DNA of 64,000 bases from Aplectana chamaeleonis (taxonomy: Eukaryota > Nematoda > Chromadorea > Rhabditida > Cosmocercidae): contig JAPDOI010000694.1 of the NCBI GenBank assembly GCA_029168955.1, forward strand, positions 245,532 to 309,531. Direction: 5' to 3'. This document shows positions 31,085 to 44,690 of the stretch, piece after piece. The notes beneath the pieces are model-generated. The model was not told the origin of the DNA. It made no database searches and saw nothing but the letters and a program-made list of their open reading frames with translations. Made by a program: the position numbers and the translations under genes. Every line of letters starts with the position of its first letter. Position 1 is the stretch's first letter.

Positions 31085-31240
31085 GTAATTAACGGTGCGC
31101 CGGTTGAGACAATTGATAAAATAAGAGACCACAGATTCGTAGTAGATAACAAACTCTCGTTTGAAGAGCATTGTAGGCTCATTGCTACTAAGGCGCAGCA
31201 GAGGCTATTTTTGTTATTTAGATACCTAAAGGCAAGGTCC
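31085..31240 (+). mobile_element. CR1-like LINE fragment, RT C-terminal segment
   Basis: The frame reads VINGAPVETIDKIRDHRFVV, then DNKLSFEEHCRLIATKAQQR and LFLLFRYLKARS. The pattern DNKLSF..H...IA.KA..R...LFR is characteristic of this part of many LINE proteins. A stop lies directly upstream at 31082-31084. It could be the same family as the elements at 27930 and 31378, from a more N-terminal part. Confidence 0.65.
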
Positions 31241-31377
31241 GGTCAAACTTTGAAACTGCCGAAATTCGGGTTAGATAGAGTGGACCGGCCCAGCTGAACA
31301 CCGTCTCGACGTTTCACTAACTGTAAGTCCTAACTTTTGGAGAAAACAGGCCTGAAGTGAGGGATTGCGGTAGGTGC
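31241..31377. other. no gene seen
   Basis: Short unassigned stretch between two LINE fragments of opposite orientation. Confidence 0.3.
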
Positions 31378-32400
31378 AAAACTATTATTATTAATTAATT
31401 AGTTTATTGGTTACTGAGCAATGACATCGATTTAGGGATCGTATGTTAATAGGAACACACCGACATAGAAAAGAAATACAGCAAAGATAGTAAAACAGAT
31501 GTTCAAAGATACAGGTTAGGAAAAGATCAAGTTAACAATCATAAAATGGGGTGGGTTAAGTGGGAGCGTATGGTGACGAAGGGCAGTGGGAGGCCAACAC
31601 TGCAAGCCGAGGAAGGTACTAAACGGCTCCGGGTACCAACTTCGTAGGCCCGCCAACAGCACCAAGACCCACGTGTCTGCATCTCAGGCTGGGTAAAACT
31701 ATTCGATTAGTGGAAAACGAGTTAATTAGAAATATGCACGTAAACAAGATACAAGAAGTAGAAGCAGATCAGAGGTAAGGCCACAATCGGGACTTCAAGT
31801 AACGGAAAAAAAACTAGATCCAGAAATGTGACACAGGCGACGTTCATATCAGATAAGTATGAGGAAACCATTATGTTATTACGTTAGAGACATCTCCGCC
31901 AAAGAAGTGATAGATAGAATTAGTTAAGGATTAGGAAATGCATAGTGAACGTTAATTATAATGTTACTTCGAAGGACAACAACAAGAGGAAGCAATGCGG
32001 TCTGAAAAGAAATATTGTTAGTAGCAGAGCTAGGCGGAAAAGTTAGTTTTTAGAAGCGACCGATCCTTTTGAGATGAACTTCAAGTCCTCCGTTGAAGTT
32101 TCCTGGAGTTGATGACATAACTAGCTCAGTTGGCAAATCGTTCCAAACTTTTGCTGAACGCACCAAAAAGGACTCAAGAAACTGTTGATAGTGTACGATT
32201 CCTGTGAAAAGTCTAAATTGGTGACCTCTAGTTCTATCGTTAAACCCCGAAAAAGCTATCGCTCCAGCCGCGAAGCGGCTGGAGAGGTTTGGTTTTGCCT
32301 GGCACTTGTGATCACTTAGATTTTGGTAAAGTAGTTAATAAAACCTGCAAAACAAGTTTTCTAGAGATTGCCTTCTGGATATAAGTGAGAGAGTCTAGAA
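31378..32400 (-). mobile_element. CR1-like LINE 3' end, minus strand
   Basis: On the minus strand an open frame of about 95 codons runs from about 32335 to the stop at 32050-32052. It includes AIAFSGFNDRTRGHQFRLF, QQFLESFLVRSAKVWNDLPT and GLEVHLKRIGRF, the standard C-terminus of CR1/jockey-like reverse transcriptases. A 3' trailer of about 640 bases ends in AATAAACTAATTAATTAATA at 31388-31408. The 5' part is frameshifted and fades by about 32400. Parts of this region reappear inside the satellite. Confidence 0.65.
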
Positions 32401-32489
32401 GACACCCGCTGACAAAATTTGAGCCAAATCGATTGAAAATTAACAAAGTTAGATCGGCGGAAGCTTAGCTAAAATTCGCGTTTTTCTTG

Positions 32490-32560
32490 TAACGCGTCCC
32501 TCGTGTCCTGTTCCTCGTTCCTCGTCCCTCGTTCCTCGTCCCTCGTCCCTCGTTCCTGCC
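32490..32560. repeat. heptamer microsatellite CCTCGTY at the array edge
   Basis: About ten copies of CCTCGTT/CCTCGTC with small variations (from CCCTCGTGTCC to TTCCTGCC). They directly precede a CCACTGCCAGTGG hairpin and the first satellite unit. The same heptamer run reappears at 40.52, 42.58 and 44.63 kb. Confidence 0.8.
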
Positions 32561-32590
32561 ACTAGCCACTGCCAGTGGTCGCAGGCGATC

Positions 32591-33180
32591 AGTACATAGG
32601 GCATCTGATGACGTCATCTGGGTGTCATGTAAAGTACATAGGGCATCTGATGACGTCATCTGGGTGTCATGTAAAGTACATAGGGCATCTGATTACGTCA
32701 TCAGGGTGTCATGTAAAGTACATAGGGCATCTGATGACGTCATCAGGGTGTCATGTAAAGTACATAGGGCATCTGATGACGTCATCAGGGTGTCATGTAG
32801 AGTACATAGGGCATCTGATGACGTCATCAGGGTGTCATGTAGAGTACATAGGGCATCTGATGACGTCATCAGGGTGTCATGTAAAGTACATAGGGCATCT
32901 GATGACGTCATCTGGGTGTCATGTAAAGTACATAGGGCATCTGATGACGTCATCTGGGTGTCATGTAAAGTACATAGGGCATCTGATTACGTCATCAGGG
33001 TGTCATGTAAAGTACATAGGGCATCTGATGACGTCATCAGGGTGTCATGTAGAGTACATAGGGCATCTGATGACGTCATCAGGGTGTCATGTAGAGTACA
33101 TAGGGCATCTGATGACGTCATCAGGGTGTCATGTAGAGTACATAGGGCATCTGATGACGTCATCAGGGTGTCATGTAAAG
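32591..33180. repeat. two copies of a 7-unit (294-bp) higher-order repeat
   Basis: The marker variants CATCTGGG (two successive units), GATTACG (next unit) and GTAGAG (units 5-6) recur exactly 294 bases later. For example, GATTACG is at 32691 and 32985. One unit differs between the two blocks. Confidence 0.7.
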
Positions 33181-36100
33181 TACATAGGGCATCTGATGAC
33201 GTCATCAGGGTGTCATGTAAAGTACATAGGGCATCTGATGACGTCATCAGGATGTCATGTAAAGTACTTAGAGCATCTGATGACGTCATCAGGGTGTCAT
33301 GTAAAGTACATAGGGCATCTGATGACGTCATCAGGGTGTCATGTAAAGTACATAGGGCATCTGATGACGTCATCAGGGTGTCATGTAAAGTACATAGGGC
33401 ATCTGATGACGTCATCAGGGTGTCATGTAAAGTACATAGGGCATCTGATGACGTCATCAGGGTGTCATGTAAAGTACATAGGGCATCTGATGACGTCATC
33501 AGGGTGTCATGTAAAGTACATAGGGCATCTGATGACGTCATCAGGGTGTCATGTAAAGTACATAGGGCATCTGATGACGTCATCAGGGTGTCATGTAAAG
33601 TACATAGGGCATCTGACGACGTCATCAGGGTGTCATGTAAAGTACATAGGGCATCTGATGACGTCATCAGGGTGTCATGTAAAGTACAGAGGGCATCTGA
33701 TGACGTCATCAGGGTGTCATGTAAAGTACATAGGGCATCTGACGACGTCATCAGGGTGTCATGTAAAGTACAGAGGGCATCTGATGACGTCATCAGGGTG
33801 CCATGTAAAGTACATAGGGCATCTGATGACGTCATCAGGGTGTCATGTAAAGTACATAGGGCATGTGATGACGTCCTCAGGGTGTCATGTAGAGTACATA
33901 GGGCATCTGATGACGTCCTCAGGGTGTCATGTAAAGTACATAGGCATCTGATGACGTCATCAGGGTGTCATGTAAAGTACATAGGCATCTGATGACGTCA
34001 TCAGGGTGTCATGTAAAGTACATAGGGCATCTGATGACGTCATCAGGGTGTCATGTAAAGTACATAGGGCATCTGATGACGTCATCAGGGTGTCATGTAA
34101 AGTACATAGGGCATCTGATGACGTCATCAGGGTGTCATGTAAAGTACATAGGGCATCTGATGACGTCATCAGGGTGTCATGTAAAGTACATAGGGCATCT
34201 GATGACGTCATCAGGGTGTCATGTAAAGTACATAGGCATCTGATGACGTCTTCAGGTGTCATGTAGAGTACATAGGGCATCTGATGACGTCATCAGGGTG
34301 TCATGTAAAGTACATAGGGCATCTGATGACGTCATCAGGGTGTCATGTAGAGTACATAGGGCATCTGATGACGTCATCAGGGTGTCATGTAGAGTACATA
34401 GGGCATCTGATGACGTCATCAGGGTGTCATGTAAAGTACATAGGGCATCTGATGACGTCATCAGGGTGTCATGTAAAGTACATAGGGCATCTGATGACGT
34501 CATCAGGGTGTCATGTAAAGTACATAGGGCATCTGATGACGTCATCTGGGTGTCATGTAAAGTACATAGGCATCTGATGACGTCATCAGGGTGTCATGTA
34601 AAGTACATAGGGCATCTGATGACGTCATCAGGGTGTCATGTAAAGTACATAGGGCATCTGATGACGTCATCAGGGTGTCATGTAAAGTACATAGGGCATC
34701 TGATGATGTCATCAGGTGTCATGTAGAGTACATAGGCATCTGATGACGTCATCAGGTGTCATGTAAAGTACATAGGGCATCTGATGACGTCATCAGGGTG
34801 TCATGTAAAGTACATAGGGCATCTGATGACGTCATCAGGGTGTCATGTAAAGTACATAGGGCATCTGATGACGTCATCAGGGTGTCATGTAAAGTACATA
34901 GGGCATCTGATGACGTCATCAGGTGTCATGTAAAGTACATAGGGCATCTGATGACGTCATCAGGTGTCATGTAAAGTACATAGGGCATCTGATGACGTCA
35001 TCAGGTGTCATGTAAAGTACATAGGGCATCTGATGACGTCATCAGGGTGTCATGTAAAGTACATAGGGCATCTGATGACGTCATCAGGGTGTCATGTAAA
35101 GTACATAGGGCATCTGATGACGTCATCAGGGTGTCATGTAAAGTACATAGGGCATCTGATGATGTCATCAGGGTGTCATGTAAAGTACATAGGCATCTGA
35201 TGACGTCATCAGGGTGTCATGTAAAGTACATAGGGCATCTGATGACGTCATCAGGGTGTCATGTAAAGTACATAGGGCATCTGGATGACGTCATCAGGTG
35301 TCATGTAAAGTACATAGGGCATCTGATGACGTCATCAGGTGTCATGTAAAGTACATAGGGCATCTGATGACGTCATCAGGGTGTCATGTAAAGTATTATA
35401 GGCATCTGATGACGTCATCAGGTGTCATGTAAAGTACATAGGGCATCTGATGACGTCATCAGGTGTCATGTAAAGTACATAGGCATCTGATGACGTCATC
35501 AGGTGTCATGTAAAGTACATAGGGCATCTGATGACGTCATCAGGGTGTCATGTAAAGTACATAGGGCATCTGATGACGTCATCAGGGTGTCATGTAAAGT
35601 ACATAGGGCATCTGATGACGTCATCAGGGTGTCATGTAAAGTACATAGGGCATCTGATGACGTCATCAGGTGTCATGTAAAGTACATAGGGCATCTGATG
35701 ACGTCATCAGGGTGTCATGTAAAGTACATAGGGCATCTGATGACGTCATCAGGGTGTCATGTAAAGTACATAGGGCATCTGATGACGTCATCAGGGTGTC
35801 ATGCGTGTAAAGTACATAGGGCATCTGATGACGTCATCAGGTGTCATGTAAAGTACATAGGGCATCTGATGACGTCATCAGGGTGTCATGTAAAGTACAT
35901 AGGGCATCTGATGACGTCATCAGGTGTCATGTAAAGTACATAGGCATCTGATGACGTCATCAGGTGTCATGTAAAGTACATAGGGCATCTGATGACGTCA
36001 TCAGGGTGTCATGTAAAGTACATAGGGCATCTGATGACGTCATCAGGGTGTCATGTAAAGTACATAGGGCATCTGATGACGTCATCAGGGTGTCATGTAA

Positions 36101-39100
36101 AGTACATAGGGCATCTGATGACGTCATCAGGTGTCATGTAAAGTACATAGGGCATCTGATGACGTCATCAGGGTGTCATGTAAAGTACATAGGGCATCTG
36201 ATGACGTCATCTGTGTCATGTAAAGTACATAGGGCATCTGATGACGTCATCAGGGTGTCATGTAAAGTACATAGGGCATCTGATGACGTCATCAGGTGTC
36301 ATGTAAAGTACATAGGGCATCTGATGACGTCATCAGGGTGTCATGCGTAGAGTACATAGGGCATCTGATGACGTCCTCAGGGTGTCATGTAAAGTACATA
36401 GGGCATGTGATGACGTCATCACGGTGTCATGTAAAGTACATAGGGCATCTGATGATGTCATCAGGGTGTCATGTAAAGTACATAGGCATCTGATGACGTC
36501 ATCAGGGTGTCATGTAAAGTACATAGGCATCTGATGACGTCATCAGGGTGTCATGTAAAGTACATAGGGCATCTGATGACGTCATCAGGGTGTCATGTAA
36601 AGTACATAGGGCATCTGATGACGTCATCAGGGTGTCATGTAAAGTACATAGGGCATCTGATGATGTCATCAGGGTGTCATGTAAAGTACATAGGCATCTG
36701 ATGACGTCATCAGGGTGTCATGTAAAGTACATAGGGCATCTGATGACGTCATCAGGGTGCCAAGTAAAGTACATAGGGCATCTGATGACGTCATCAGGGT
36801 GTCATGTAAAGTACATAGGGCATCTGATGACGTCATCAGGTGTCATAAGTACATAGGGCATAGGGCATCTGATGACGTCATCAGGTGTCATGTAAAGTAC
36901 ATAGGGCATCTGATGACGTCATCAGGGTGTCATGTAAAGTACATAGGGCATCTGATGACGTCATCAGGGTGTCATGTAAAGTACATAGGGCATCTGATGA
37001 CGTCATCAGGTGTCATGTAAAGTACATAGGCATCTGATGACGTCATCAGGGTGTCATGTAAAGTACAGAGGGCATCTGATGACGTCATCAGGGTGTCATG
37101 TAAAGTTTAGAGGGCATCTGATGACGTCATCAGGATGTCATGTAAAGTACATAGGGCATCTGATGACGTCATCAGGGTGTCATGTAAAGTACATAGGGCA
37201 TCTGATGACGTCAACAGGGGGACATGGAAAGAACATAAGGAAAATGATGACGTCATCAGGGTGTCATGTAAAGTACATAGGGCATCTGATGACGTCATCA
37301 GGGTGTCATGTAAAGTACATAGGGCATCTGATGACGTCATCAGGATGTCATGTAAAGTACATAGGGCATCTGATGACGTCATCAGGTGTCATGTAAAGTA
37401 CATAGGGCATCTGATGACGTCATCAGGTGTCATGTAAAGTACATAGGGCATCTGATGACGTCATCACGATGTCATGTAAAGTACATAGGGCATCTGATGA
37501 CGTCATCAGGGTGTCATGTAAAGTACATAGGGCATCTGATGACGTCATCAGGGGGTCATGTAAAGAACATACGCCATCTGATGGCGTCATCAGGGTGTCA
37601 TGTAAAGTACATAGGCATCTGATGACGTCATCAGGATGTCATGTAAAGTACATAGGGCATCTGATGACGTCATCAGGTGTCATGTAAAGTACATAGGGCA
37701 TCTGATGACGTCATCAGGTGTCATGTAAAGTACATAGGGCATCTGATGACGTCATCAGGTGTCATGTAAAGTACATAGGGCATCTGATGACGTCATCAGG
37801 TGTCATGTAAAGTACATAGGGCATCTGATGACGTCATCAGGTGTCATGTAAAGTACATAGGGCATCTGATGACGTCATCAGGGTGTCATGTAAAGTACAT
37901 AGGCAATCTGATGACGTCATCAGGTGTCATGTAAAGTACATAGGCATCTGATGACGTCATCAGGGTGTCATGTAAAGTACATAGGGCATCTGATGACGTC
38001 ATCAGGGTGTCATGTAAAGTACATAGGGCATCATCTGATGACGTCATCAGGGTGTCATGTAAAGTACATAGGCATCTGATGACGTCATCAGGGTGTCATG
38101 TAAAGTACATAGGCATCTGATGACGTCATCAGGGTGTCGCGTAAAGTACATAGGGCATCTGATGACGTCATCAGGGTGTCATGTAAAGTACATAGGCATC
38201 TGATGACGTCATCAGGGTGTCATGTAAAGTACATAGGGCATCTGATGACGTCATCAGGGTGTCATGTAAAGTACATAGGCATCTGATGACGTCATCAGGT
38301 GTCATGTAAAGTACATAGGGCATCTGATGACGTCATCAGGTGTCATGTAAAGTACATAGGGCATCTGATGACGTCATCAGGGTGTCATGTAAAGTACATA
38401 GGGCATCTGATGACGTCATCAGGTGTCATGTAAAGTACATAGGGCATCTGATGACGTCATCAGGTGTCATGTAAAGTACATAGGGCATCTGATGACGTCA
38501 TCAGGATGTCATGTAAAGTACATAGGGCATCTGATGACGTCATCAGGGTGTCATGTAAAGTACATAGGGCATCTGATGACGTCATCAGGGTGTCATGTAA
38601 AGTACATAGGGCATCTGATGACGTCATCAGGGTGTCATGTAAAGTACATAGGGCATCTGATGACGTCATCAGGGTGTCATGTAAAGTACATAGGGCATCT
38701 GATGACGTCATCAGGTGTCATGTAAAGTACATAGGCATCTGATGACGTCATCAGGGTGTCATGTAAAGTACATAGGGCATCTGATGACGTCATCAGGGTG
38801 TCATGTAAAGTACATAGGGCATCTGATGACGTCATCAGGTGTCATGTAAAGTACATAGGCATCTGATGACGTCATCAGGGTGTCATGTAAAGTACATAGG
38901 CATCTGATGACGTCATCAGGTGTCATGTAAAGTACATAGGGCATCTGATGACGTCATCAGGTGTCATGTAAAGTACATAGGCATCTGATGACGTCATCAG
39001 GTGTCATGTAAAGTACATAGGGCATCTGATGACGTCATCAGGTGTCATGTAAAGTACATAGGGCATCTGATGACGTCATCAGGTGTCATGTAAAGTACAT

Positions 39101-40296
39101 AGGCATCTGATGACGTCATCAGGTGTCATGTAAAGTACATAGGGCATCTGATGACGTCATCAGGGTGTCATGTAAAGTACATAGGCATCTGATGACGTCA
39201 TCAGGGTGTCATGTAAAGTACATAGGCATCTGATGACGTCATCAGGTGTCATGTAAAGTACATAGGGCATCTGATGACGTCATCAGGTGTCATGTAAAGT
39301 ACATAGGGCATCTGATGACGTCATCAGGGTGTCATGTAAAGTACATAGGGCATCTGATGACGTCATCAGGGTGTCATGTAAAGTACATAGGGCATCTGAC
39401 GACGTCATCAGGGTGTCATGCAAAGTACATAGGGCATCTGATGACGTCATCAGGGTGTTATGTAAAGTACATAGGGCATCTGATGACGTCATCAGGGTGT
39501 TATGTAAAGTACATAGGGCATCTGATGACGTCACCAGGGTGTTATTTAAAGTACATAGGGCATCCGATGACGTCATCAGGGTGTCATGTAAAGTACATAG
39601 GGCATCTGATGACGTCATCAGGGTGTCATGTAAAGTACATAGGGCATCTGATGACGTCATCAGGGTGCCATGTAAAGTACATAGGCATCTGATGACGTCA
39701 TCAGGATGTCATGTAAAGTACATAGGGCATCTGATGACGTCATCAGGGTGTCATGTAAAGTACATAGGGCATCTGATGACGTCATCAGGGTGTCATGTAA
39801 AGCACATAGGGCATCTGATGACGTCATCAGGGTGTCATGTAAAGCACATAGGGCATCTGATGACGTCATCAGGGTGTCATGTAAAGTACATAGGGCATGT
39901 GATGACGTCATCAGGGTGTCATGTAAAGTACATAGGGCATCTGATGACGTCATCAGGTGTCATGTAAAGTACATAGGGCATCTGATGACGTCATCAGGTG
40001 TCATGTAAAGTACATAGGGCATCTGATGACGTCATCAGGATCTCATGTAAAGTACATAGGGCATCTGATGACGTCACCAGGGTGTCATGTAAAGTACATA
40101 GGGCATCTGATGACGTCATCAGGTGTCATGTAAAGTACATAGGGCATCTGATGACGTCATCAGGGTGTCATGTAAAGTACATAGGCATCTGATGACGTCA
40201 TCAGGGTGTCATGTAAAGTACATAGGGCATCTGATGACGTCACCAGGGTGTCATGTAAAGTACATAGGCATCTGATGACGTCATCAGAGGTGTCAT

Positions 40297-40595
40297 GCCT
40301 GGCACTTGTGATCACTTAGATTTTGGTAAAGTAGTTAATCTGCAAAACAAGTTTTCAGAGATTGCCTTCTGGATAAAGTACATAGGCATCTGAATGACGT
40401 CATCAGGTGTCAAAAGTACATAGGCAAATCTGATGACGTCATCAGGTGTCGGCGGAAGTAGCTAAAATTCGCGTCTTGTAACGTCATCAGTGTCCTGTAA
40501 AGTACATAGGCATCTGATTCCTCGTCCCTCGTCCTCGTTCCTCGTTCCTCGTAGCCACTGCCAGTGGTCATCAGGCGATCAGTACATAGGGCATG
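40297..40595. other. hybrid copy of the array's left flank inside the array
   Basis: 40297-40376 matches 32297-32381 (CR1-like LINE flank) with small deletions. Then flank words (GACAAAA, AAATC, GGCGGAAG, TAGCTAAAATTCGCG, the heptamer run, CCACTGCCAGTGGTC, GGCGATCAGTACATAGG) follow in the same order as in the flank, with satellite words filling the gaps. Clean 42-bp units follow for about 1 kb. Confidence 0.8.
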
Positions 40596-42439
40596 TGATG
40601 ACGTCATCAGGGTGTCATGCAAAGCACATAGGGCATCTGATGACGTCATCAGGGTGTCATGTAAAGCATATAGGGCATCTGATGACGTCATCAGGGTGTC
40701 ATGTAAAGCACATAGGGCATCTGATGAAGTCATCAGGGTGTCATGCAAAGCACATAGGGCATCTGATGACGTCATCTGGGTGTCATGTAAAGTACATAGG
40801 GCATCTAATGACGTCATCAGGGTGTCATGTAAAGTACATAGGGCATCTGATGACGTCATCAGGGTGTCATGTAAAGTACATAGGGCATCTGATGACGTCA
40901 TCAGGGTGTCATGTAAAGTACATAGGGCATCTGATGACGTCATCAGGGTGTCATGTAAAGCATATAGGGCATCTGATGAAGTCATCAGGGTGTCATGTAA
41001 AGTACATAGGGCATCTGATGACGTCATCAGGGTGTCATGTAAAGTACATAGGGCATCTGACGACGTCATCAGGGTGTCATGTAAGGTACATAGGGCATCT
41101 GATGACGTCATCAGGGTGTCATGCAAAGTACATAGGGCATCTGACGACGTCATCAGGGTGTCATGTAAGGTACATAGGGCATCTGATGACGTCATCAGGG
41201 TGTCATGCAAAGTACATAGGGCATCTGATGACGTCATCAGGGTGTTATGTAAAGTACATAGGGCATCTGATGACGTCATCTGGGTGTCATGTAAAGTACA
41301 TAGGGCATCTGATGACGTCACCAGGGTGTCATGTAAAGTACATAGGGCATCCGATGACGTCATCAGGGTGTCATGTAAAGTACATAGGGCATCTGATGAC
41401 GTCATCAGGGTGTCATGTAAAGTACATAGGGCATGTGATGACGTCATCAGGGTGTCATGTAAAGTACATAGGGCATCTGATGACGTCATCAGGGTGCCAT
41501 GTAAAGTACATAGGGCATCTGATGACGTCATCAGGGTGTCATGTAAAGTACATAGGGCATCTGATGACGTCATCAGGTGTCATGTAAAGTACATAGGGCA
41601 TCTGATGACGTCATCAGGTGTCATGTAAAGTACATAGGCATCTGATGACGTCATCAGGGTGTCATGTAAAGCACATAGGGCATCTGATGACGTCATCAGG
41701 GTGCCATGTAAAGTACATAGGGCATCTGATGACGTCATCAGGGTGTCATGTAAAGCACATAGGGCATCTGATGACGTCATCAGGGTGTCATGTAAAGTAC
41801 ATAGGCATCTGATGACGTCATCAGGGTGTCATGTAAAGTACATAGGGCATCTGATGACGTCATCAGGGTGTCATGTAAAGTACATAGGCATCTGATGACG
41901 TCATCAGGGTGTCATGTAAAGTACATAGGCATCTGATGACGTCATCAGGGTGTCATGTAAAGTACATAGGGCATCTGATGACGTCATCAGGTGTCATGTA
42001 AAGTACATAGGGCATCTGATGACGTCATCAGGGTGTCATGTAAAGTACATAGGCATCTGATGACGTCATCAGGGTGTCATGTAAAGTACATAGGGCATCT
42101 GATGACGTCATCAGGATGTCATGTAAAGTACATAGGGCATCTGATGACGTCATCAGGGTGTCATGTAAAGTACATAGGGCATCTGATGACGTCATCAGGT
42201 GTCATGTAAAGTACATAGGGCATCTGATGACGTCATCAGGGTGTCATGTAAAGTACATAGGGCATCTGATGACGTCATCAGGGTGTCATGTAAAGTACAT
42301 AGGCATCTGATGACGTCATCAGGGTGTCATGTAAAGTACATAGGCATCTGATGACGTCATCAGGTGTCATGTAAAGTACATAGGCATCTGATGACGTCAT
42401 CAGGTGTCATGTAAAGTACATAGGCATCTGATGACGTCA

Positions 42440-42625
42440 TCAGAGTGTCTGATATACAGTGAGAGCATCTGATGACGTCATCAGGTGTCATGTAAAGTAC
42501 ATAGGCATCTGATGAAAACGTCATCAGTGTCATGTAAAGTACATAGGCATCTGTGACGTCCATCAGGTGTTCATGTACTCGTCCTCGTTCCTCGTCCCTC
42601 GTCCTCGTTCCTGTTCCTGCCACTG
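42440..42625. other. second hybrid flank copy
   Basis: GATATACAGTGAGAGCATCTG resembles the flank GATATAAGTGAGAGAGTCTAG. After satellite words comes the heptamer run and TTCCTGCCACT, as at 32500-32570. Confidence 0.65.
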
Positions 42626-42952
42626 ATGACGTCATCAGGATGTCATGTAAAGTACATAGGGCATCTGATGACGTCATCAGAGTGTCATGTAAAGTACATA
42701 GGGCATCTGATGACGTCATCTGGGTGTCATGTAAAGTACATAGGGCATCTGATGACGTCATCAGGGTGTCATGTAAAGTACATAGGGCATCTGATGACGT
42801 CATCAGGGTGTCATGTAAAGTACATAGGGCATGTGATGACGTCATCAGGTGTCATGTAAAGTACATAGGGCATCTGATGACGTCATCAGGGTGTCATGTA
42901 AAGTACATAGGGCATCTGATGACGTCATCAGGGTGTCATGTAAAGTACATAG

Positions 42953-43018
42953 GCCGCGAAGCGGCTGGAGAGAATTGGTTTTGCCTGGCACTTGTGATCA
43001 CTTAGATTTTGGTAAAGT
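42953..43018. other. third flank fragment inside the array
   Basis: GCCGCGAAGCGGCTGGAGAG and the following GGTTTTGCCTGGCACTTGTG and ATCACTTAGATTTTGG match 32267-32333 almost base for base. The sequence then switches into a satellite unit at GTAAAGTA, a word common to both. Confidence 0.8.
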
Positions 43019-44403
43019 ACATAGGCATCTGATGACGTCATCAGGTGTCACGTAAAGTACATAGGCATCTGATGACGTCATCAGGGTGTCATGTAAAGTA
43101 CATAGGGCATCTGATGACGCCATCAGGGTGTCATGTAAAGTACATAGGGCATCTGATGACGTCATCAGGTGTCATGTAAAAGTACATAGGGCATCTGATG
43201 ACGTCATCAGGTGTCATGTAAAGTACATAGGGCATCTGATGACGTCATCAGGTGTCAGCGTAAAGTACATCGTAGCATCTGATGACGTCATCAGGTGTCA
43301 TGTAAAGTACATAGGGCATCTGATGACGTCATCAGGTGTCATGTAAAGTACATAGGGCATCTGATGACGTCATCAGGGTGTCATGTAAAGTACATAGGGC
43401 ATCTGATGACGTCATCAGGTGTCATGTAAAGTACATAGGGCATCTGATGACGTCATCAGGGTGTCATGTAAAGTACATAGGGCATCTGATGACGTCATCA
43501 GGGTGTCATGTAAAGTACATAGGGCATCTGATGACGTCATCAGGTGTCATGTAAAGTACATAGGCATCTGATGACGTCATCAGGGTGTCATGTAAAGTAC
43601 ATAGGGCATCTGATGACGTCATCAGGTGTCATGTAAAGTACATAGGCATCTGATGACGTCATCAGGGTGTCATGTAAAGTACATAGGGCATCTGATGACG
43701 TCATCAGGGTGTCATGTAAAGTACATAGGGCATCTGATGACGTCATCAGGGTGTCATGTAAAGTACATAGGGCATCTGATGACGTCATCAGGTGTCATGT
43801 AAAGTACATAGGCATCTGATGACGTCATCAGGGTGTCATGTAAAGTACATAGGCATCTGATGACGTCATCAGGGTGTCATGTAGCATATAGGCATCTGAT
43901 GACGTCATCAGGGTGTCATGTAAAGTACATAGGCATCTGATGACGTCATCAGGGTGTCATGTAAAGTACATAGGCATCTGATGACGTCATCAGGGTGTCA
44001 TGTAAAGTACATAGGGCATCTGATGACGTCATCAGGGTGTCATGTAAAGTACATAGGGCATCTGATGACGTCATCAGGGTGTCGCGTAAAGTACATAGGG
44101 CATCTGATGACGTCATCAGGTGTCATGTAAAGTACATAGGCATCTGATGACGTCATCAGGGTGTCATGTAAAGTACATAGGGCATCTGATGACGTCATCA
44201 GGGTGTCATGTAAAGTACATAGGGCATCTGATGACGTCATCAGGATGTCATGTAAAGTACATAGGCATCTGATGACGTCATCAGGGTGTCATGTAAAGTA
44301 CATAGGGCATCTGATGACGTCATCAGGGTGTCATGTAAAGTACATAGGGCATCTGATGACGTCATCAGGGTGTCATGTAAAGTACATAGGCATCTGATGA
44401 CGT

Positions 44404-44690
44404 CTGGAGAGGTTTGGTTTTGCCAGGCATGTGACGTCATCAGATTTGTAAAGTAGTACATAGGGCATCTGATGACGTCATCAGGGTGTCATGTAAAGTA
44501 CATAGAGCATCTGATGACGTCATCAGGTGACAAAAGTACATAGGGCAAATCTGATTGACGTCATCAGGTGTCATAGTAAAATTCGCGTTTTCTGATGACG
44601 TCATCAGGATGTCATGTAAAGTACATAGGCATCTCGTCCTCGTTCCTCGTCCTCGTCCATCGTAAAGTTCCTGCATCTGATGACGTCATG
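44404..44690. other. fourth hybrid flank copy
   Basis: CTGGAGAGGTTTGGTTTTGC (32279 in the flank) opens it. Short flank words (AGATTT, GTAAAGTAGT, GACAAAA, AAATCTGATTGA, GTAAAATTCGCGTTTT) alternate with satellite words, and then the heptamer run and GTTCCTGC close it. Confidence 0.75.

Noticed and set aside
32575..33992. Open frames of 458 and 456 codons with 14-residue repeats
   Set aside because: They are the 42-bp satellite read in frame (42 = 3 x 14). Two plus frames and the minus frame are all open, and frames break as soon as a G-run is short. This is not protein-coding evidence.
40410..41628. Open frames of 387, 365 and 354 codons on both strands
   Set aside because: Same explanation: a stretch of unshortened satellite units read in frame, with a hybrid flank fragment at one end.
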